In this document: piece by piece, positions 7,974 to 17,403 of the stretch
Layout: each line of letters begins with the position of its first letter
Numbering within the stretch: the first letter of the stretch is position 1
Origin: Chitinophaga niabensis
Lineage (GTDB): Bacteria; Bacteroidota; Bacteroidia; Chitinophagales; Chitinophagaceae
Direction of reading: 5' to 3'
NCBI RefSeq assembly: GCF_900129465.1
Contig: NZ_FSRA01000001.1
Location: 2,544,482-2,608,481 of the forward strand
DNA: 64,000 nucleotides
Translations under genes and position numbers: made by a program
The notes under the pieces: model-generated
Seen by the model: only the letters and a program-made list of their open reading frames with translations
What the model was told of the DNA's origin: nothing
Database searches by the model: none

Positions 7974-10136
7974 ATGAAGAAAACTGTATTACTGGTGCTG
8001 GCATCCTGCCATTTATTCCTGGCAGCGCTTGCACAACAACCACTAGATTATATAGATCCGGCTATTGGCAATGTAGGTCAGTTACTGGAACCTACCCGGC
8101 CTACCATTCAACTGCCTAACCAGGTGATCCGGATGGCTCCTCAACGAAAAGATTACCTTGATGATCAGATTGCCAGCTTTCCGCTTACGATCGTTTCTCA
8201 TCGTTTAGGCCAGGTGTTTGCCTTAAGGCCGCTGGCCCGCCCGGGTAAAATGACCTACGACCATGACCTGGAAGTACTGAAGCCCTGGTATTACAGCACT
8301 TACCTGGTAGAAGATGATATCACAGTGGAGTTCACCCCCGCGAAAAAAGCAGGGATCTTCAGGTTTGAAGGCACCAACACACTGTTGCTGGACGTATATA
8401 ATAATGGTCAGTCATCTTATGCCTTTCCTTCCGCCACGGAAATAACCGGGCTGGAAACCTATCATGGAGACATTAAGGTGTATATGTACGGCGTGTTCAA
8501 TACCGCAGCAACACATACAATACAGGGAAAGAAAGCCACCATCACCTTCCCTTCTTCCACAAAGAACATTGAGTTCAGGTATGCCATCAGTTATGTAAGT
8601 GAGGCACAGGCTAAAAAGAACTTCGAAGAATTAAAGAACAGGTCTTTCCGGCAGGTGGCAGACGATGGAAAGAAAACATGGAACAGTGTTATCTCCCAGA
8701 TTAAAGTGGAAGGTGGTACGGAAGCCCAGAAACGTTCTTTTTATACCGCGCTCTACAGATGTTATGAAAGGATGGTAGACATTTCAGAAGATGGCAGTTA
8801 TTACAGCGGTTATGATAAACAGGTGCATAAAGAGAACCGCCCCTTCTACGTAGATGACTGGTCCTGGGATACCTACCTGGCCCATCATCCATTACGGACA
8901 ATCCTCAACCCCGCCCAGGAAGCAGATATGCTGCAATCTTATGTGCGCATGTATGAGCAAAGCGGCTGGATGCCCACCTTCCCGGTACTCTTTGGCGATC
9001 ATGCCTGTATGAATGGATTCCATTCTTCTGTAGTGTTCCTTGATGCTTACCGGAAAGGGATCAAAAACTTTGATGTGGCCAGGGCCTATGAAGGGATGCG
9101 CAAGAATGCAACGGATGCCACTATGCTGCCATGGGCCAATGGTCCTAAAACAGCATTGGATGATCACTATCACGCCAAAGGTTATTTCCCTGCATTGAAA
9201 CCCGGTGAAAAAGAAACCATTCCACAGGTGCATTCTTTTGAAAAGCGGCAGGCGGTTGCTGTTACATTGGGAAATAGTTACGACGACTGGGCACTTGCCC
9301 AACTCGCCGCCGACCTGGGTAAAAAAGAAGACGCAAAGTTGTTTGCACCAAGAGGCCAGAATTACAAAACGCTCTGGCATCCGCAAAAGCAACTGTTCAT
9401 GCCGAAAGATATCCAGGGCAACTGGGTCAATATCGATCCCAAGTTTGATGGCGGTATGGGAGGAAGAGAATTCTATGATGAGAATAACGGTTATACTTAT
9501 AAGTGGCAGGTACAGCAGGATATCCCCGGCCTGATCAGTTTAATGGGAGGAAAGAAAGGTTTTGAAGCCCAGCTGGACCAACTCTACCGGGAAGACCTGG
9601 GCCGTTCCAAATATACTTTCCAGGCAACGTTCCCGGATGCTACCGGTTTGGTGGGCCAGTTCTCCATGGGTAACGAACCGAGCTTCCATATTCCGTACCT
9701 CTATAATTTTACGGATGCTCCCTGGAAAACACAGAAACGCACCCGCTTCCTTTTAGATGTATGGTTTAAGGATAACATCTTTGGGATCCCCGGCGATGAA
9801 GATGGTGGCGGTATGACGGCATTTGTGGTGTTCACTGCCATGGGCTTCTACCCTATTACCCCCGGCCTGCCTGTATATACTATTGGCAGCCCTGTATTCA
9901 GCAAAGTAAGTATTGACCTCCCGGGCGGCAAACAATTCCGCATCACGGCAAATGGTTCTTCCGTTGTTAATAAATATATACAAAGCGCAAAGATAGATGG
10001 CAAGGAACTGAACACGCCTTTCTTCACCCATGAACAACTGGTGAACGGCGGGCATCTTGAACTGGAGATGGGACCCAAACCTAACAAGCAATGGGGTACT
10101 GCAACTTACACCCCGCAATCGCTTTCCGTCAAATAA
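7974..10136 (+). CDS. GH92 family alpha-mannosidase
   Basis: A 720-residue secreted glycoside hydrolase family 92 protein. GH92 enzymes are calcium-dependent, inverting exo-alpha-mannosidases. A type I signal peptide covers about residues 1-20 (FLAALAQQ). The N-terminal beta-sandwich runs to about 240 and the helical catalytic domain follows. Family signatures are GNEPSFHIPYLYNF, with Glu568 as the probable general acid, and GDEDGGGMTAFVVF, whose Asp608 and Asp610 match the catalytic-base pair of characterised members. MGFYPITPG and YTIGSPVF follow as usual. The N-terminal region is somewhat atypical, with a shortened first block after YIDPAIGNVG. It opens the PUL2 gene run, 114 bp before susC. 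It probably trims alpha-mannosides in the periplasm or at the surface. Confidence 0.9.
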   Translation: MKKTVLLVLASCHLFLAALAQQPLDYIDPAIGNVGQLLEPTRPTIQLPNQVIRMAPQRKDYLDDQIASFPLTIVSHRLGQVFALRPLARPGKMTYDHDLEVLKPWYYSTYLVEDDITVEFTPAKKAGIFRFEGTNTLLLDVYNNGQSSYAFPSATEITGLETYHGDIKVYMYGVFNTAATHTIQGKKATITFPSSTKNIEFRYAISYVSEAQAKKNFEELKNRSFRQVADDGKKTWNSVISQIKVEGGTEAQKRSFYTALYRCYERMVDISEDGSYYSGYDKQVHKENRPFYVDDWSWDTYLAHHPLRTILNPAQEADMLQSYVRMYEQSGWMPTFPVLFGDHACMNGFHSSVVFLDAYRKGIKNFDVARAYEGMRKNATDATMLPWANGPKTALDDHYHAKGYFPALKPGEKETIPQVHSFEKRQAVAVTLGNSYDDWALAQLAADLGKKEDAKLFAPRGQNYKTLWHPQKQLFMPKDIQGNWVNIDPKFDGGMGGREFYDENNGYTYKWQVQQDIPGLISLMGGKKGFEAQLDQLYREDLGRSKYTFQATFPDATGLVGQFSMGNEPSFHIPYLYNFTDAPWKTQKRTRFLLDVWFKDNIFGIPGDEDGGGMTAFVVFTAMGFYPITPGLPVYTIGSPVFSKVSIDLPGGKQFRITANGSSVVNKYIQSAKIDGKELNTPFFTHEQLVNGGHLELEMGPKPNKQWGTATYTPQSLSVK

Positions 10137-10250
10137 TTATTAATCCATCATAATTCTGACTTATGCCCTTTTTCTATTTTTTACCGCCATAGTCTGCATG
10201 AAGCAGTCAGAAACAGTGAAATAACCATAATTCAACCAAATATTAACGTT

Positions 10251-13200
10251 ATGAAAAAAATCTATTACCTATTGATGCTGCTTAGCATTTTTCCGCTCTG
10301 TGCGCTGGCACAACAGAAAACCATCAGTGGGAAAGTAACAGATGCCAAGGACGGCAGCGCCTTACCTGGTGTAAATGTTTTCACCACAGATGCTGCCGGC
10401 AAAAGAACAGGGGTTACCACTAATTTACGGGGAGAATATTCCATAAATGTTCCCGCCGCAGCCACCGAAATATTATTTGTTTACCTGGGTATGAACACTG
10501 TCACTGAACAGATCAATGGCAGAAGCACTATCAATGTTGCCTTAAGTGCATCAGATGCACAATTGGAACAAGTGGTGGTGGTAGGTTACGGTACCCGCAG
10601 AAAAGAAACCCTCACAGGTGCGGTGAGTAATATATCGGCCAAGGAGATCCAGACCACTACTAATATCAGTTTAGCGCAAAAATTACAGGGAAAGGTAGCC
10701 GGTTTGCAGATCCGCCAGTTAGGTGGTGAGCCCGGTACTTTCGACAATATGATCAATCTCCGTGGTTTTGGTACACCGCTCTTTGTTATTGACGGGATTG
10801 CCCGTGATGGTGCCGGTGAATTCCAACGGCTGAACCCGGATGATATTGAGAGCGTGTCTTTCCTGAAAGATGCCTCTGCTGCCATCTATGGTTTACGTGC
10901 TGCCAACGGGGTAGTGATCGTTACCACTAAAAAAGGATATGTAGGCAAACCGCGTTTTGATTATACCGGCGTAGTAGGTATGATGAAACCAACGGATGTA
11001 CCCTTAATGTCCAGCGCCGCCCAATGGATGCAAATGCGGAACGAAGCAGCCATCTTTGCAGGCGGCTCTCCCTTCCTCACCAAAGATGAGCTACAGAAAT
11101 GGATAGATGGTGTGCCGGGTTATGAAAGTACTGACTGGTACGATGTGACCATGAAGAAACATGCCCTGCAGCAACAACACAATCTTTCTGCCGCGGGCGG
11201 AACAGAGAAAACACAATACTTCATGAGCCTTGCCTATGCAGAAGAAGGCGGTTTATTGAAAAGTAACGACATGGGCTATAAAAGGTTCAACCTGCGTTCC
11301 AATATTACCACTGAGTTGCATAAGAACCTGAAAGCAGAATTATTCCTCGCCGGCAGGTATGATAAAAGAGAGGTACCGGGTGAAAACTTCTTCAACATAT
11401 TCAAAGGTACACGTGTAACGCTGCCAACGGAAAAGCCCTATGCCAACAATAACCCGGATTATCCCGCAGTAGTAACACCTTCCAATCAGAACCCGCTGAT
11501 ATTGTCCAACCGCGATATTACCGGTTACAATGAAAGCGTAACAAGGAATGTACAGTCTACCCTGGTATTAACGTATACGGTTCCCTTTGTACAGGGCCTC
11601 AGCCTGCGTGCTTCCGGTGCGTACGATATGACCAGTTATCAGAACAAGGATGTATCCAAGCCCTATAAGCTTTACACTTATGTAGGCAACCAGTATATAC
11701 CGCAACCACAAAGGGTGGGTACGGCGAGCATATCCAACGATTTTGGGAATTACAACCAGCTCAACCTCCAGGGTCAGATAAACTACGCCAGAACATTTGG
11801 TAAAGCCCATAATGTTACCGGCCTCCTGGTAGTAGAACAAATGCAGAACTGGAGCAGAACCGGTTACCTGAAACGTTACTATGAATTTTTCACCAGCGAT
11901 CAGATCCCTGCCGGTAGTTCTTTAGGTGCAGAGAATAACGGAGGTGAAGGCCAAAGTGCCAACCTTTCTTATATCGGCCGTTTCAGCTATGACTACAACA
12001 GGAAATACCTGATAGATTTTGCGTTCAGGCAAGATGGTTCTTTCCGTTACCATCCCAGCAAAAGATGGAGTTTCTTCCCTGTGGTTACGGGTGGATGGAG
12101 ACTGTCCGAAGAACCTTTTATGAAAGAAAAGGTGCCGCTTATCTCCAACCTGAAACTGAGAGCTTCTTACGGTCTTGTGGGCAGCGACCAGGGTAATCCA
12201 TTCCAGTACATTGCGGGTTTCTCTACTTCCGGTGGTGGCAGGTATGAATTTGAAAATGGTGCTTTAACGAATGGTGCGGCCTCTCCTGCTATTGTAAACG
12301 ATCAGTTGCAATGGAACACTTCCAGGGTAACAGATATTGGTATAGACCTCGGATTATTCCGCGGCAAACTGAATATTGAATTTGATGTATACCGCAGGGA
12401 CCGTGAAGGGCTCCTGGCTTACAGGAATGTATCCCTCCCCAATACCTTCGGTGGCACATTGCCACAGGAGAACCTGAACTCAGACCGTGTACAGGGGCTT
12501 GAATTCACGATCAACCACAATAACAGGATCAACGATTTCCAATATAACATTTCAGCCAACTTCAACTATTCCCGTACCATGAACATGTATGTGGAAAGAG
12601 GCGCTTATGGTAATAGCTTCAGAAGATGGAAAACAGGCAGCGACTACCGTTACAATGATATTGTATGGGGCTTCACTTACCTGGGCCAGTTCCAGAACCA
12701 GGATGAGATCAACAGAGCGCCGCTGCAAAATGGCGATCAGGCTAATATCCGCGAACTGCCTGGTGATTTCAGATACCAGGATACCAATAACGATGGTTTG
12801 ATCAATGATAATGATCAGCTGCCTTTATGGATGGGTGCTAATGGTACCAACGATAACCAGAACCCCCAGGGTAAAAATCCCAAGATCAACTACGGCCTTT
12901 CTCTGAATGGTTCCTGGAAAGGAATTGATGTGAACATATTGTTCCAGGGTGCCGCGATGTATACTGTTCGTTTCAGCGAGGTCTATGCGGAAATTATGGC
13001 CTTCAGAGGGAACACCCCCGCTTACTTCTTTGACAGATGGCACAAGGCTGACCCTTATGATCCAAACAGCGCATGGGTACCGGGCAAATGGCCTGCATCC
13101 AGGTTCAATGGAGATGTGGGCAGCATGTACCGCGAAAGTTCTGTATGGCGCAAAGATGCTTCTTACCTGCGTTTAAAAAGTGTTGAACTGGGGTATACCA

Positions 13201-13391
13201 TCAGCCCTAAAATATACAGGGCATCCGGCATCCAGCGGATCCGCATATTCGCGAATGGTTTCAACCTCTTCACCTGGGCAGATTCTTTCGTAAAAGCATT
13301 TGATCCGGAAAGACTGGAAGGATTGTTCAATGCAGGGTTCAACTACCCGCTCACCAAGAACTATAATGTTGGTGTAAACCTTAACTTCTAA
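10251..13391 (+). CDS. susC: SusC-type TonB-dependent outer membrane transporter (PUL2)
   Basis: A 1046-residue SusC/RagA family transporter. The signal peptide (LSIFPLCALAQQ) is followed by a carboxypeptidase-regulatory-like domain at about residues 24-100 (ISGKVTDAKDGSALPGVNVF). The plug begins with LEQVVVVGYGTRRKETLTGA and contains TPLFVIDGIARDG and SVSFLKDASAAIYGLRAANG. The barrel ends with VGVNLNF. There is no STN domain. In the family the protein works as a pedal-bin complex with its SusD, whose gene starts 4 bp after this stop. The neighbouring GH92 and GH71/99-like enzymes suggest that it imports mannose-containing oligosaccharides. Confidence 0.95.
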   Translation: MKKIYYLLMLLSIFPLCALAQQKTISGKVTDAKDGSALPGVNVFTTDAAGKRTGVTTNLRGEYSINVPAAATEILFVYLGMNTVTEQINGRSTINVALSASDAQLEQVVVVGYGTRRKETLTGAVSNISAKEIQTTTNISLAQKLQGKVAGLQIRQLGGEPGTFDNMINLRGFGTPLFVIDGIARDGAGEFQRLNPDDIESVSFLKDASAAIYGLRAANGVVIVTTKKGYVGKPRFDYTGVVGMMKPTDVPLMSSAAQWMQMRNEAAIFAGGSPFLTKDELQKWIDGVPGYESTDWYDVTMKKHALQQQHNLSAAGGTEKTQYFMSLAYAEEGGLLKSNDMGYKRFNLRSNITTELHKNLKAELFLAGRYDKREVPGENFFNIFKGTRVTLPTEKPYANNNPDYPAVVTPSNQNPLILSNRDITGYNESVTRNVQSTLVLTYTVPFVQGLSLRASGAYDMTSYQNKDVSKPYKLYTYVGNQYIPQPQRVGTASISNDFGNYNQLNLQGQINYARTFGKAHNVTGLLVVEQMQNWSRTGYLKRYYEFFTSDQIPAGSSLGAENNGGEGQSANLSYIGRFSYDYNRKYLIDFAFRQDGSFRYHPSKRWSFFPVVTGGWRLSEEPFMKEKVPLISNLKLRASYGLVGSDQGNPFQYIAGFSTSGGGRYEFENGALTNGAASPAIVNDQLQWNTSRVTDIGIDLGLFRGKLNIEFDVYRRDREGLLAYRNVSLPNTFGGTLPQENLNSDRVQGLEFTINHNNRINDFQYNISANFNYSRTMNMYVERGAYGNSFRRWKTGSDYRYNDIVWGFTYLGQFQNQDEINRAPLQNGDQANIRELPGDFRYQDTNNDGLINDNDQLPLWMGANGTNDNQNPQGKNPKINYGLSLNGSWKGIDVNILFQGAAMYTVRFSEVYAEIMAFRGNTPAYFFDRWHKADPYDPNSAWVPGKWPASRFNGDVGSMYRESSVWRKDASYLRLKSVELGYTISPKIYRASGIQRIRIFANGFNLFTWADSFVKAFDPERLEGLFNAGFNYPLTKNYNVGVNLNF

Positions 13392-13395
13392 AGCC

Positions 13396-15291
13396 ATGGT
13401 CATGAAAATCTATAAATTGAAAATGTTATTGATCGTTACAGGCATGATGCTCTTCAGCTGTAACAGTGTGCTGGAACTCCAGCCTACAGATAAGATCAGA
13501 GCAGAAGACCTCTTCGGCGATCCACAGGGTGTGAAGCTCTATATGGCTAACCTCTATTACCAGCTGCCTATTGAAGACTTTGCTTATTTCAGAGCAGGCT
13601 TCAATCAGAACGGCGGCGATCCTAATAACGGCGGCTGGTCTCCAGCCATGGCTGCGGATGAAGCCATGCACTCAGAGTTCGGCGATTTTATCGGAGACGG
13701 GGATTATCATTACTGGGAGCCGGGTTATAAACTGATCCGCGACGTAAACCTGCTGATAGATGCTATCCCCACCCTGGATATCCTCGCACCTGAAAAGGCG
13801 GTATTGACCGGTGAAGCTAATTTCATCAAAGCATTTGCTTACTTCGGGCTTGCCAAAAGATATGGCGGTGTTTCCCTGATCAAGGCCACACAAAAATATA
13901 CCGGCAATGTGGAAGACCTCAAAGTTCCCCGCAGCACTGAAAAAGAAACATGGGATTATGTACTGGAGCTCTGCGATATAGCCATTGCCAACCTTGGTGC
14001 GGAAAAAGGCAGGCGTGCATCCAAATGGGCCGCTTATGCTTTAAAATCACGCGCTGCTTTGCATGCTGCTTCCCTTGCTAAATTTGGCAGCAGGGCACCC
14101 ATGTCCGGCAATGCAGTTACACAAAAACTGGTAGGGCTGGATGCTGCCGATGCTGCAGGTTATTATGCTGCCTGTATCGCTGCTTCCCAGGCTATCATGA
14201 CTTCCGGCGTACACGCTCTTTACATGCCTAATCCCGGTTCTGTAGACGCAGCAGCTGAGAACTACCGCGCATTGTTCCAGGACCCTAATGTGGCAAAAGA
14301 CAATGAAGCTATCCTCATCAAAGGATATACTTTACCGGGTAACAACCAGGGGCATAACTATGATATCTGGTACCAGCCTGCACAGGTAGCTAACGGATGG
14401 CCTCACCCCGGCAGGATGAACCCAACGCTGGACCTTGTGGATGCCTATGAAGCTTATGCCAACCCGGGCCAGGAAGCGCCCATTGTTACTACGGCAGAAG
14501 GGAATGTAACAGATTATAACGGTTTCAATCCTGCATTGAACTATATCCGTTATGATTCTCCCAACGATATCTTCAAAGGAAAAGATGCACGCCTCTGGGC
14601 TACCACCATCCTTCCAGGCACCAACTGGAAAGGCATCCCCATCATCATCCAGGCAGGATATGTGAAACCGGATGGCACAACCGCTATCCGCATCAAAGAC
14701 CAGATAGATGTGGCGGGCACTACTTATTATACGTATGGTGCAGCCAGTACTACACAGTATTCCGGCTTTGATACCTATGGTGGTAATAATACACGTACAG
14801 GTTTCGGATTCAAAAAGTTCATGAACCAGAACAGTCCTATTGTTCCGGGCTGGAACCAAAGCACTTCTGACTGGGTTGAATTCAGGTATGCAGAAGTACT
14901 GCTGAACTTTGCAGAAGCTGTAGTGGAAAGTGGTACCGGCGATGCTGCCGCTGCTGCCAAAGCTATCAACGATATCCGCAAACGCGCAGGGCATACCGTA
15001 GATATTCCTTTAACTGCGGCAAATGTACAAAGGGAAAGAAGAGTGGAACTGGCATTTGAGAACAAACGTTTCTGGGACCTGATCCGCAGGAGAGAATTCC
15101 ATACCACTTTCAACAACCGGTATATGCACACCCTGCTGCCGTTGAGAGACCTGAGGACCTCACCTGCCAAGTACATCTTTGTACGGGTAAACACGCCGAA
15201 TTCCAATACCAGGACCTTTGAGCCAAAAGCTTACTACCGTTACATTCCGGGCATCGGTGCCAATGGTCTTGTTCAAAACCCGCAGTACTAA
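13396..15291 (+). CDS. susD: SusD/RagB-type surface glycan-binding lipoprotein (PUL2)
   Basis: A 631-residue SusD/RagB homologue. The lipoprotein signal is MVMKIYKLKMLLIVTGMM then LFSC. A start at the second Met (13402) would serve equally well, and the two differ by two residues. Family marks are VLELQPTDKI after the lipobox, the helical segment GEANFIKAFAYFGLAKRYGGV, and the C-terminal VEFRYAEVLLNFAEAV and RRVELAFENKRFWDLIRRREF. It is longer than the PUL1 SusD because of an extended central region rich in Gly, Tyr and Thr. It partners the SusC encoded 4 bp upstream. Confidence 0.94.
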   Translation: MVMKIYKLKMLLIVTGMMLFSCNSVLELQPTDKIRAEDLFGDPQGVKLYMANLYYQLPIEDFAYFRAGFNQNGGDPNNGGWSPAMAADEAMHSEFGDFIGDGDYHYWEPGYKLIRDVNLLIDAIPTLDILAPEKAVLTGEANFIKAFAYFGLAKRYGGVSLIKATQKYTGNVEDLKVPRSTEKETWDYVLELCDIAIANLGAEKGRRASKWAAYALKSRAALHAASLAKFGSRAPMSGNAVTQKLVGLDAADAAGYYAACIAASQAIMTSGVHALYMPNPGSVDAAAENYRALFQDPNVAKDNEAILIKGYTLPGNNQGHNYDIWYQPAQVANGWPHPGRMNPTLDLVDAYEAYANPGQEAPIVTTAEGNVTDYNGFNPALNYIRYDSPNDIFKGKDARLWATTILPGTNWKGIPIIIQAGYVKPDGTTAIRIKDQIDVAGTTYYTYGAASTTQYSGFDTYGGNNTRTGFGFKKFMNQNSPIVPGWNQSTSDWVEFRYAEVLLNFAEAVVESGTGDAAAAAKAINDIRKRAGHTVDIPLTAANVQRERRVELAFENKRFWDLIRRREFHTTFNNRYMHTLLPLRDLRTSPAKYIFVRVNTPNSNTRTFEPKAYYRYIPGIGANGLVQNPQY

Positions 15292-15309
15292 TCTTCAAAA
15301 CAGATTATC

Positions 15310-15987
15310 ATGAAAAAGTTAAGTTCTATCATACTGATCGCAGCACTGGCCCTGGCTTCCTGTGAGAAAGATAATTACGACGGGCCCAATGCGGGATTAT
15401 CAGGCAACTTTATAGACGCCACCACCAAAGCCCTTGTAGAGCAGGATATTATCCGTGGTACGGAAATAGAGATCCTGGAAAAAGGTTATACAGAAGCACA
15501 ATACCTCATTGTTAAAAACGATGGTACTTATGCCAACACCCTGTTGTTTGCCAATACTTATACCGTTAGGCCGGTAAGAGGCAACTTCATTCCCATTGAA
15601 GCACAGGAAGTGAATATCCAGGGGCAGACTAAACTGGATTTTACGGTAACACCTTTCATCCGCGTGAACAATGTGAGCATTGTTAAAACCGGTACCAAGG
15701 TGGTAGCCACTTTCAAACTGCAACAGAATGTGATCAACAATGTGCAGAAGATCGGCCTCTATGCACACCAGGATTCCCGCGTGGGAGAACCCATGCGCCA
15801 GGTGGCAACTGAGCGGGATATCAATGCAGTAGTGGATGCCAATACGGTCTATACATTAGAGATAGACCTCGCTGCCAACAGCACGATCCTAAAACCCGGC
15901 AAGCCTTTTTACTTCAGGGTAGGTGCAAAGATAGACATGGGTGAAACCAAGTTTAACTATGCCCCGGCTGTTAAAATAGACTTGTAA
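15310..15987 (+). CDS. DUF3823-type SusE-like lipoprotein
   Basis: A 225-residue lipoprotein with signal MKKLSSIILIAALALASC. The body matches the DUF3823 pattern: an N-terminal carboxypeptidase-regulatory-like sandwich (LSGNFIDATTKALVEQD, EILEKGY, TYANTLLFANTYTVRPVRGNF), then a second beta domain from about residue 120 (TPFIRVNNVSIVKTGTKVVATFKL). In SUS loci such proteins occupy the SusE/SusF position and help hold glycan at the surface. The gene starts 18 bp after susD. A hairpin follows it at 15994-16051 before the glycosidase genes, which may set the relative output of the two halves of the operon. Confidence 0.85.
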   Translation: MKKLSSIILIAALALASCEKDNYDGPNAGLSGNFIDATTKALVEQDIIRGTEIEILEKGYTEAQYLIVKNDGTYANTLLFANTYTVRPVRGNFIPIEAQEVNIQGQTKLDFTVTPFIRVNNVSIVKTGTKVVATFKLQQNVINNVQKIGLYAHQDSRVGEPMRQVATERDINAVVDANTVYTLEIDLAANSTILKPGKPFYFRVGAKIDMGETKFNYAPAVKIDL

Positions 15988-15993
15988 AAATAC

Positions 15994-16051
15994 TGGGGGC
16001 TGATCACGACAACTCGTTTTTCACTGTTCTGGTTCGTTGTGTCAGTCCCCA
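15994..16051 (+). other. Hairpin between the binding-protein genes and the glycosidase genes
   Basis: TGGGGGCTGAT (15994-16004) pairs with GTCAGTCCCCA (16041-16051) over 11 positions with two G-U pairs. The loop is 36 nt, and part of it (ACAAC with GTTGT) can also pair. No uninterrupted U-run follows, so it is more likely a processing, stabilising or partial-termination element than a full terminator. Confidence 0.4.
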
Positions 16052-16065
16052 TTTAACTTTTTAAC

Positions 16066-17397
16066 ATGAGAAAATACGCACTGATAGCAGCAGCTGTTCT
16101 TTTAACCCTCAGCTGTTCTAAAAAAACATCCAGCGGTCCTCCGCCCAATCCACCAGGGCCACCAGACCCTCCTGTTCAGGAAGTTGTATATGATGAAACC
16201 GGCTGCCTCTTCAAATCCTACAATGGATTAGTAATGGCCGGATACCAGGGATGGTTTGCGGCAGAAGGAGATGCATCTGAAAGAGGCTGGTACCATTTCC
16301 AGAACGGCAGCTGCGGCGGTTTTAAACCAGGCTGTTCCACTGTTGACTTCTGGCCGGATATGGCAGAGTACACAAAAACATACCCCTCTCCTTTTAAATT
16401 TGCCAATGGGAACACGGCACATCTCTATAGCCCTTATGACGAAGAAAGTATAGACCTGCATTTCAAATGGATGCAGCAGTATGGGCTGGATGGTGTTTTC
16501 ATGCAGCGCTTTGTAGGAGAGATCAAGAACACCAATGTAAAAGGCAAAAGGCATTTTAATAAAGTACTGGAGAACGCTTTAAAAGCAGCGAAGAAATATT
16601 CCCGCGCTATCTGCGTGATGTATGATCTCAGCGGTTGCACCTCAGAAGATGTAGCTTACCTGGAGCAGGACTGGAATGAATTACAGACCCTGTTCAAACT
16701 GTTTGACAATGTGGCCAATCCCACCTACCTGCGCCATAATAAAAGACCAATGGTCACTATCTGGGGCGTGGGCTTCAATGATAACCGGAAGTATACGATA
16801 GCGGATGTAGACAGATTGGTGGATAAGATAAAAGGCCCTACCAAAAAGGTTTCCGTGATGCTGGGCGTTCCCTACTTCTGGAGAACTTTAAAGAATGATA
16901 CGGAGAACTCTACCCTGCTGCACACGCTCATTAAAAAAACAGATGTGATCATGCCATGGGCAGTTGGGCGTTATAATAATGACAACTACGCCAATGTAGC
17001 CGGTGGAGAACTGGCAGGAGATATTCAATGGTGTACTACCAACAAAGTGGATTATGTGCCATTGGTGTTTCCCGGTTTCAGCTGGGGTAATCTCAGGAAC
17101 GATCCTTCCCTCTATAATTCCATTCCACGCCTGAAAGGAGATTTTCTCTGGAAGCAGGTGGCAGGAGCAAAACTGTCCGGCGCAAGATCATTGTACGTAG
17201 CTATGTTTGATGAAATAGATGAAGGCACCGCTATTTATAAATGTGCGCGGGAAGGAGAACTTCCCTTACATGCAGATAAACGTTTCATTGGCATTGATGC
17301 AGACCTTCCTTCAGACCATTACCTCTGGCTCGCAGGCCAGGCTACCAGGTGGTTCCATGGAGAAGGCGGCTTTACTAACACCAGACCTGTAAGATAA
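16066..17397 (+). CDS. GH71/99-like glycosidase, lipoprotein
   Basis: A 443-residue lipoprotein (LLTLSC at about residues 12-17) with a proline-rich linker at about 24-37, then a (beta/alpha)8-type domain of the GH71/99-like superfamily. Seen in sequence are GLVMAGYQGWF, DLHFKWMQQYGLDGVFMQRF, AICVMYDLSG, PMVTIWGVGF and SLYVAMFDEIDEGTAIYK. Glu383 and Glu386, spaced i and i+3, match the spacing of the catalytic glutamate pair in GH99 endo-alpha-mannosidases, so cleavage of an internal alpha-mannoside is plausible but not shown. The next gene is a paralogue without the lipid anchor. The anchor and linker suggest that this copy works at the outer membrane surface. Confidence 0.82.
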   Translation: MRKYALIAAAVLLTLSCSKKTSSGPPPNPPGPPDPPVQEVVYDETGCLFKSYNGLVMAGYQGWFAAEGDASERGWYHFQNGSCGGFKPGCSTVDFWPDMAEYTKTYPSPFKFANGNTAHLYSPYDEESIDLHFKWMQQYGLDGVFMQRFVGEIKNTNVKGKRHFNKVLENALKAAKKYSRAICVMYDLSGCTSEDVAYLEQDWNELQTLFKLFDNVANPTYLRHNKRPMVTIWGVGFNDNRKYTIADVDRLVDKIKGPTKKVSVMLGVPYFWRTLKNDTENSTLLHTLIKKTDVIMPWAVGRYNNDNYANVAGGELAGDIQWCTTNKVDYVPLVFPGFSWGNLRNDPSLYNSIPRLKGDFLWKQVAGAKLSGARSLYVAMFDEIDEGTAIYKCAREGELPLHADKRFIGIDADLPSDHYLWLAGQATRWFHGEGGFTNTRPVR

Positions 17398-17403
17398 AAA
17401 GAT

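Noticed and set aside
9205..9534. Frame-shifted open frames inside GH92 and other long genes
   Set aside because: They are shadows of the main frames and do not carry conserved motifs.
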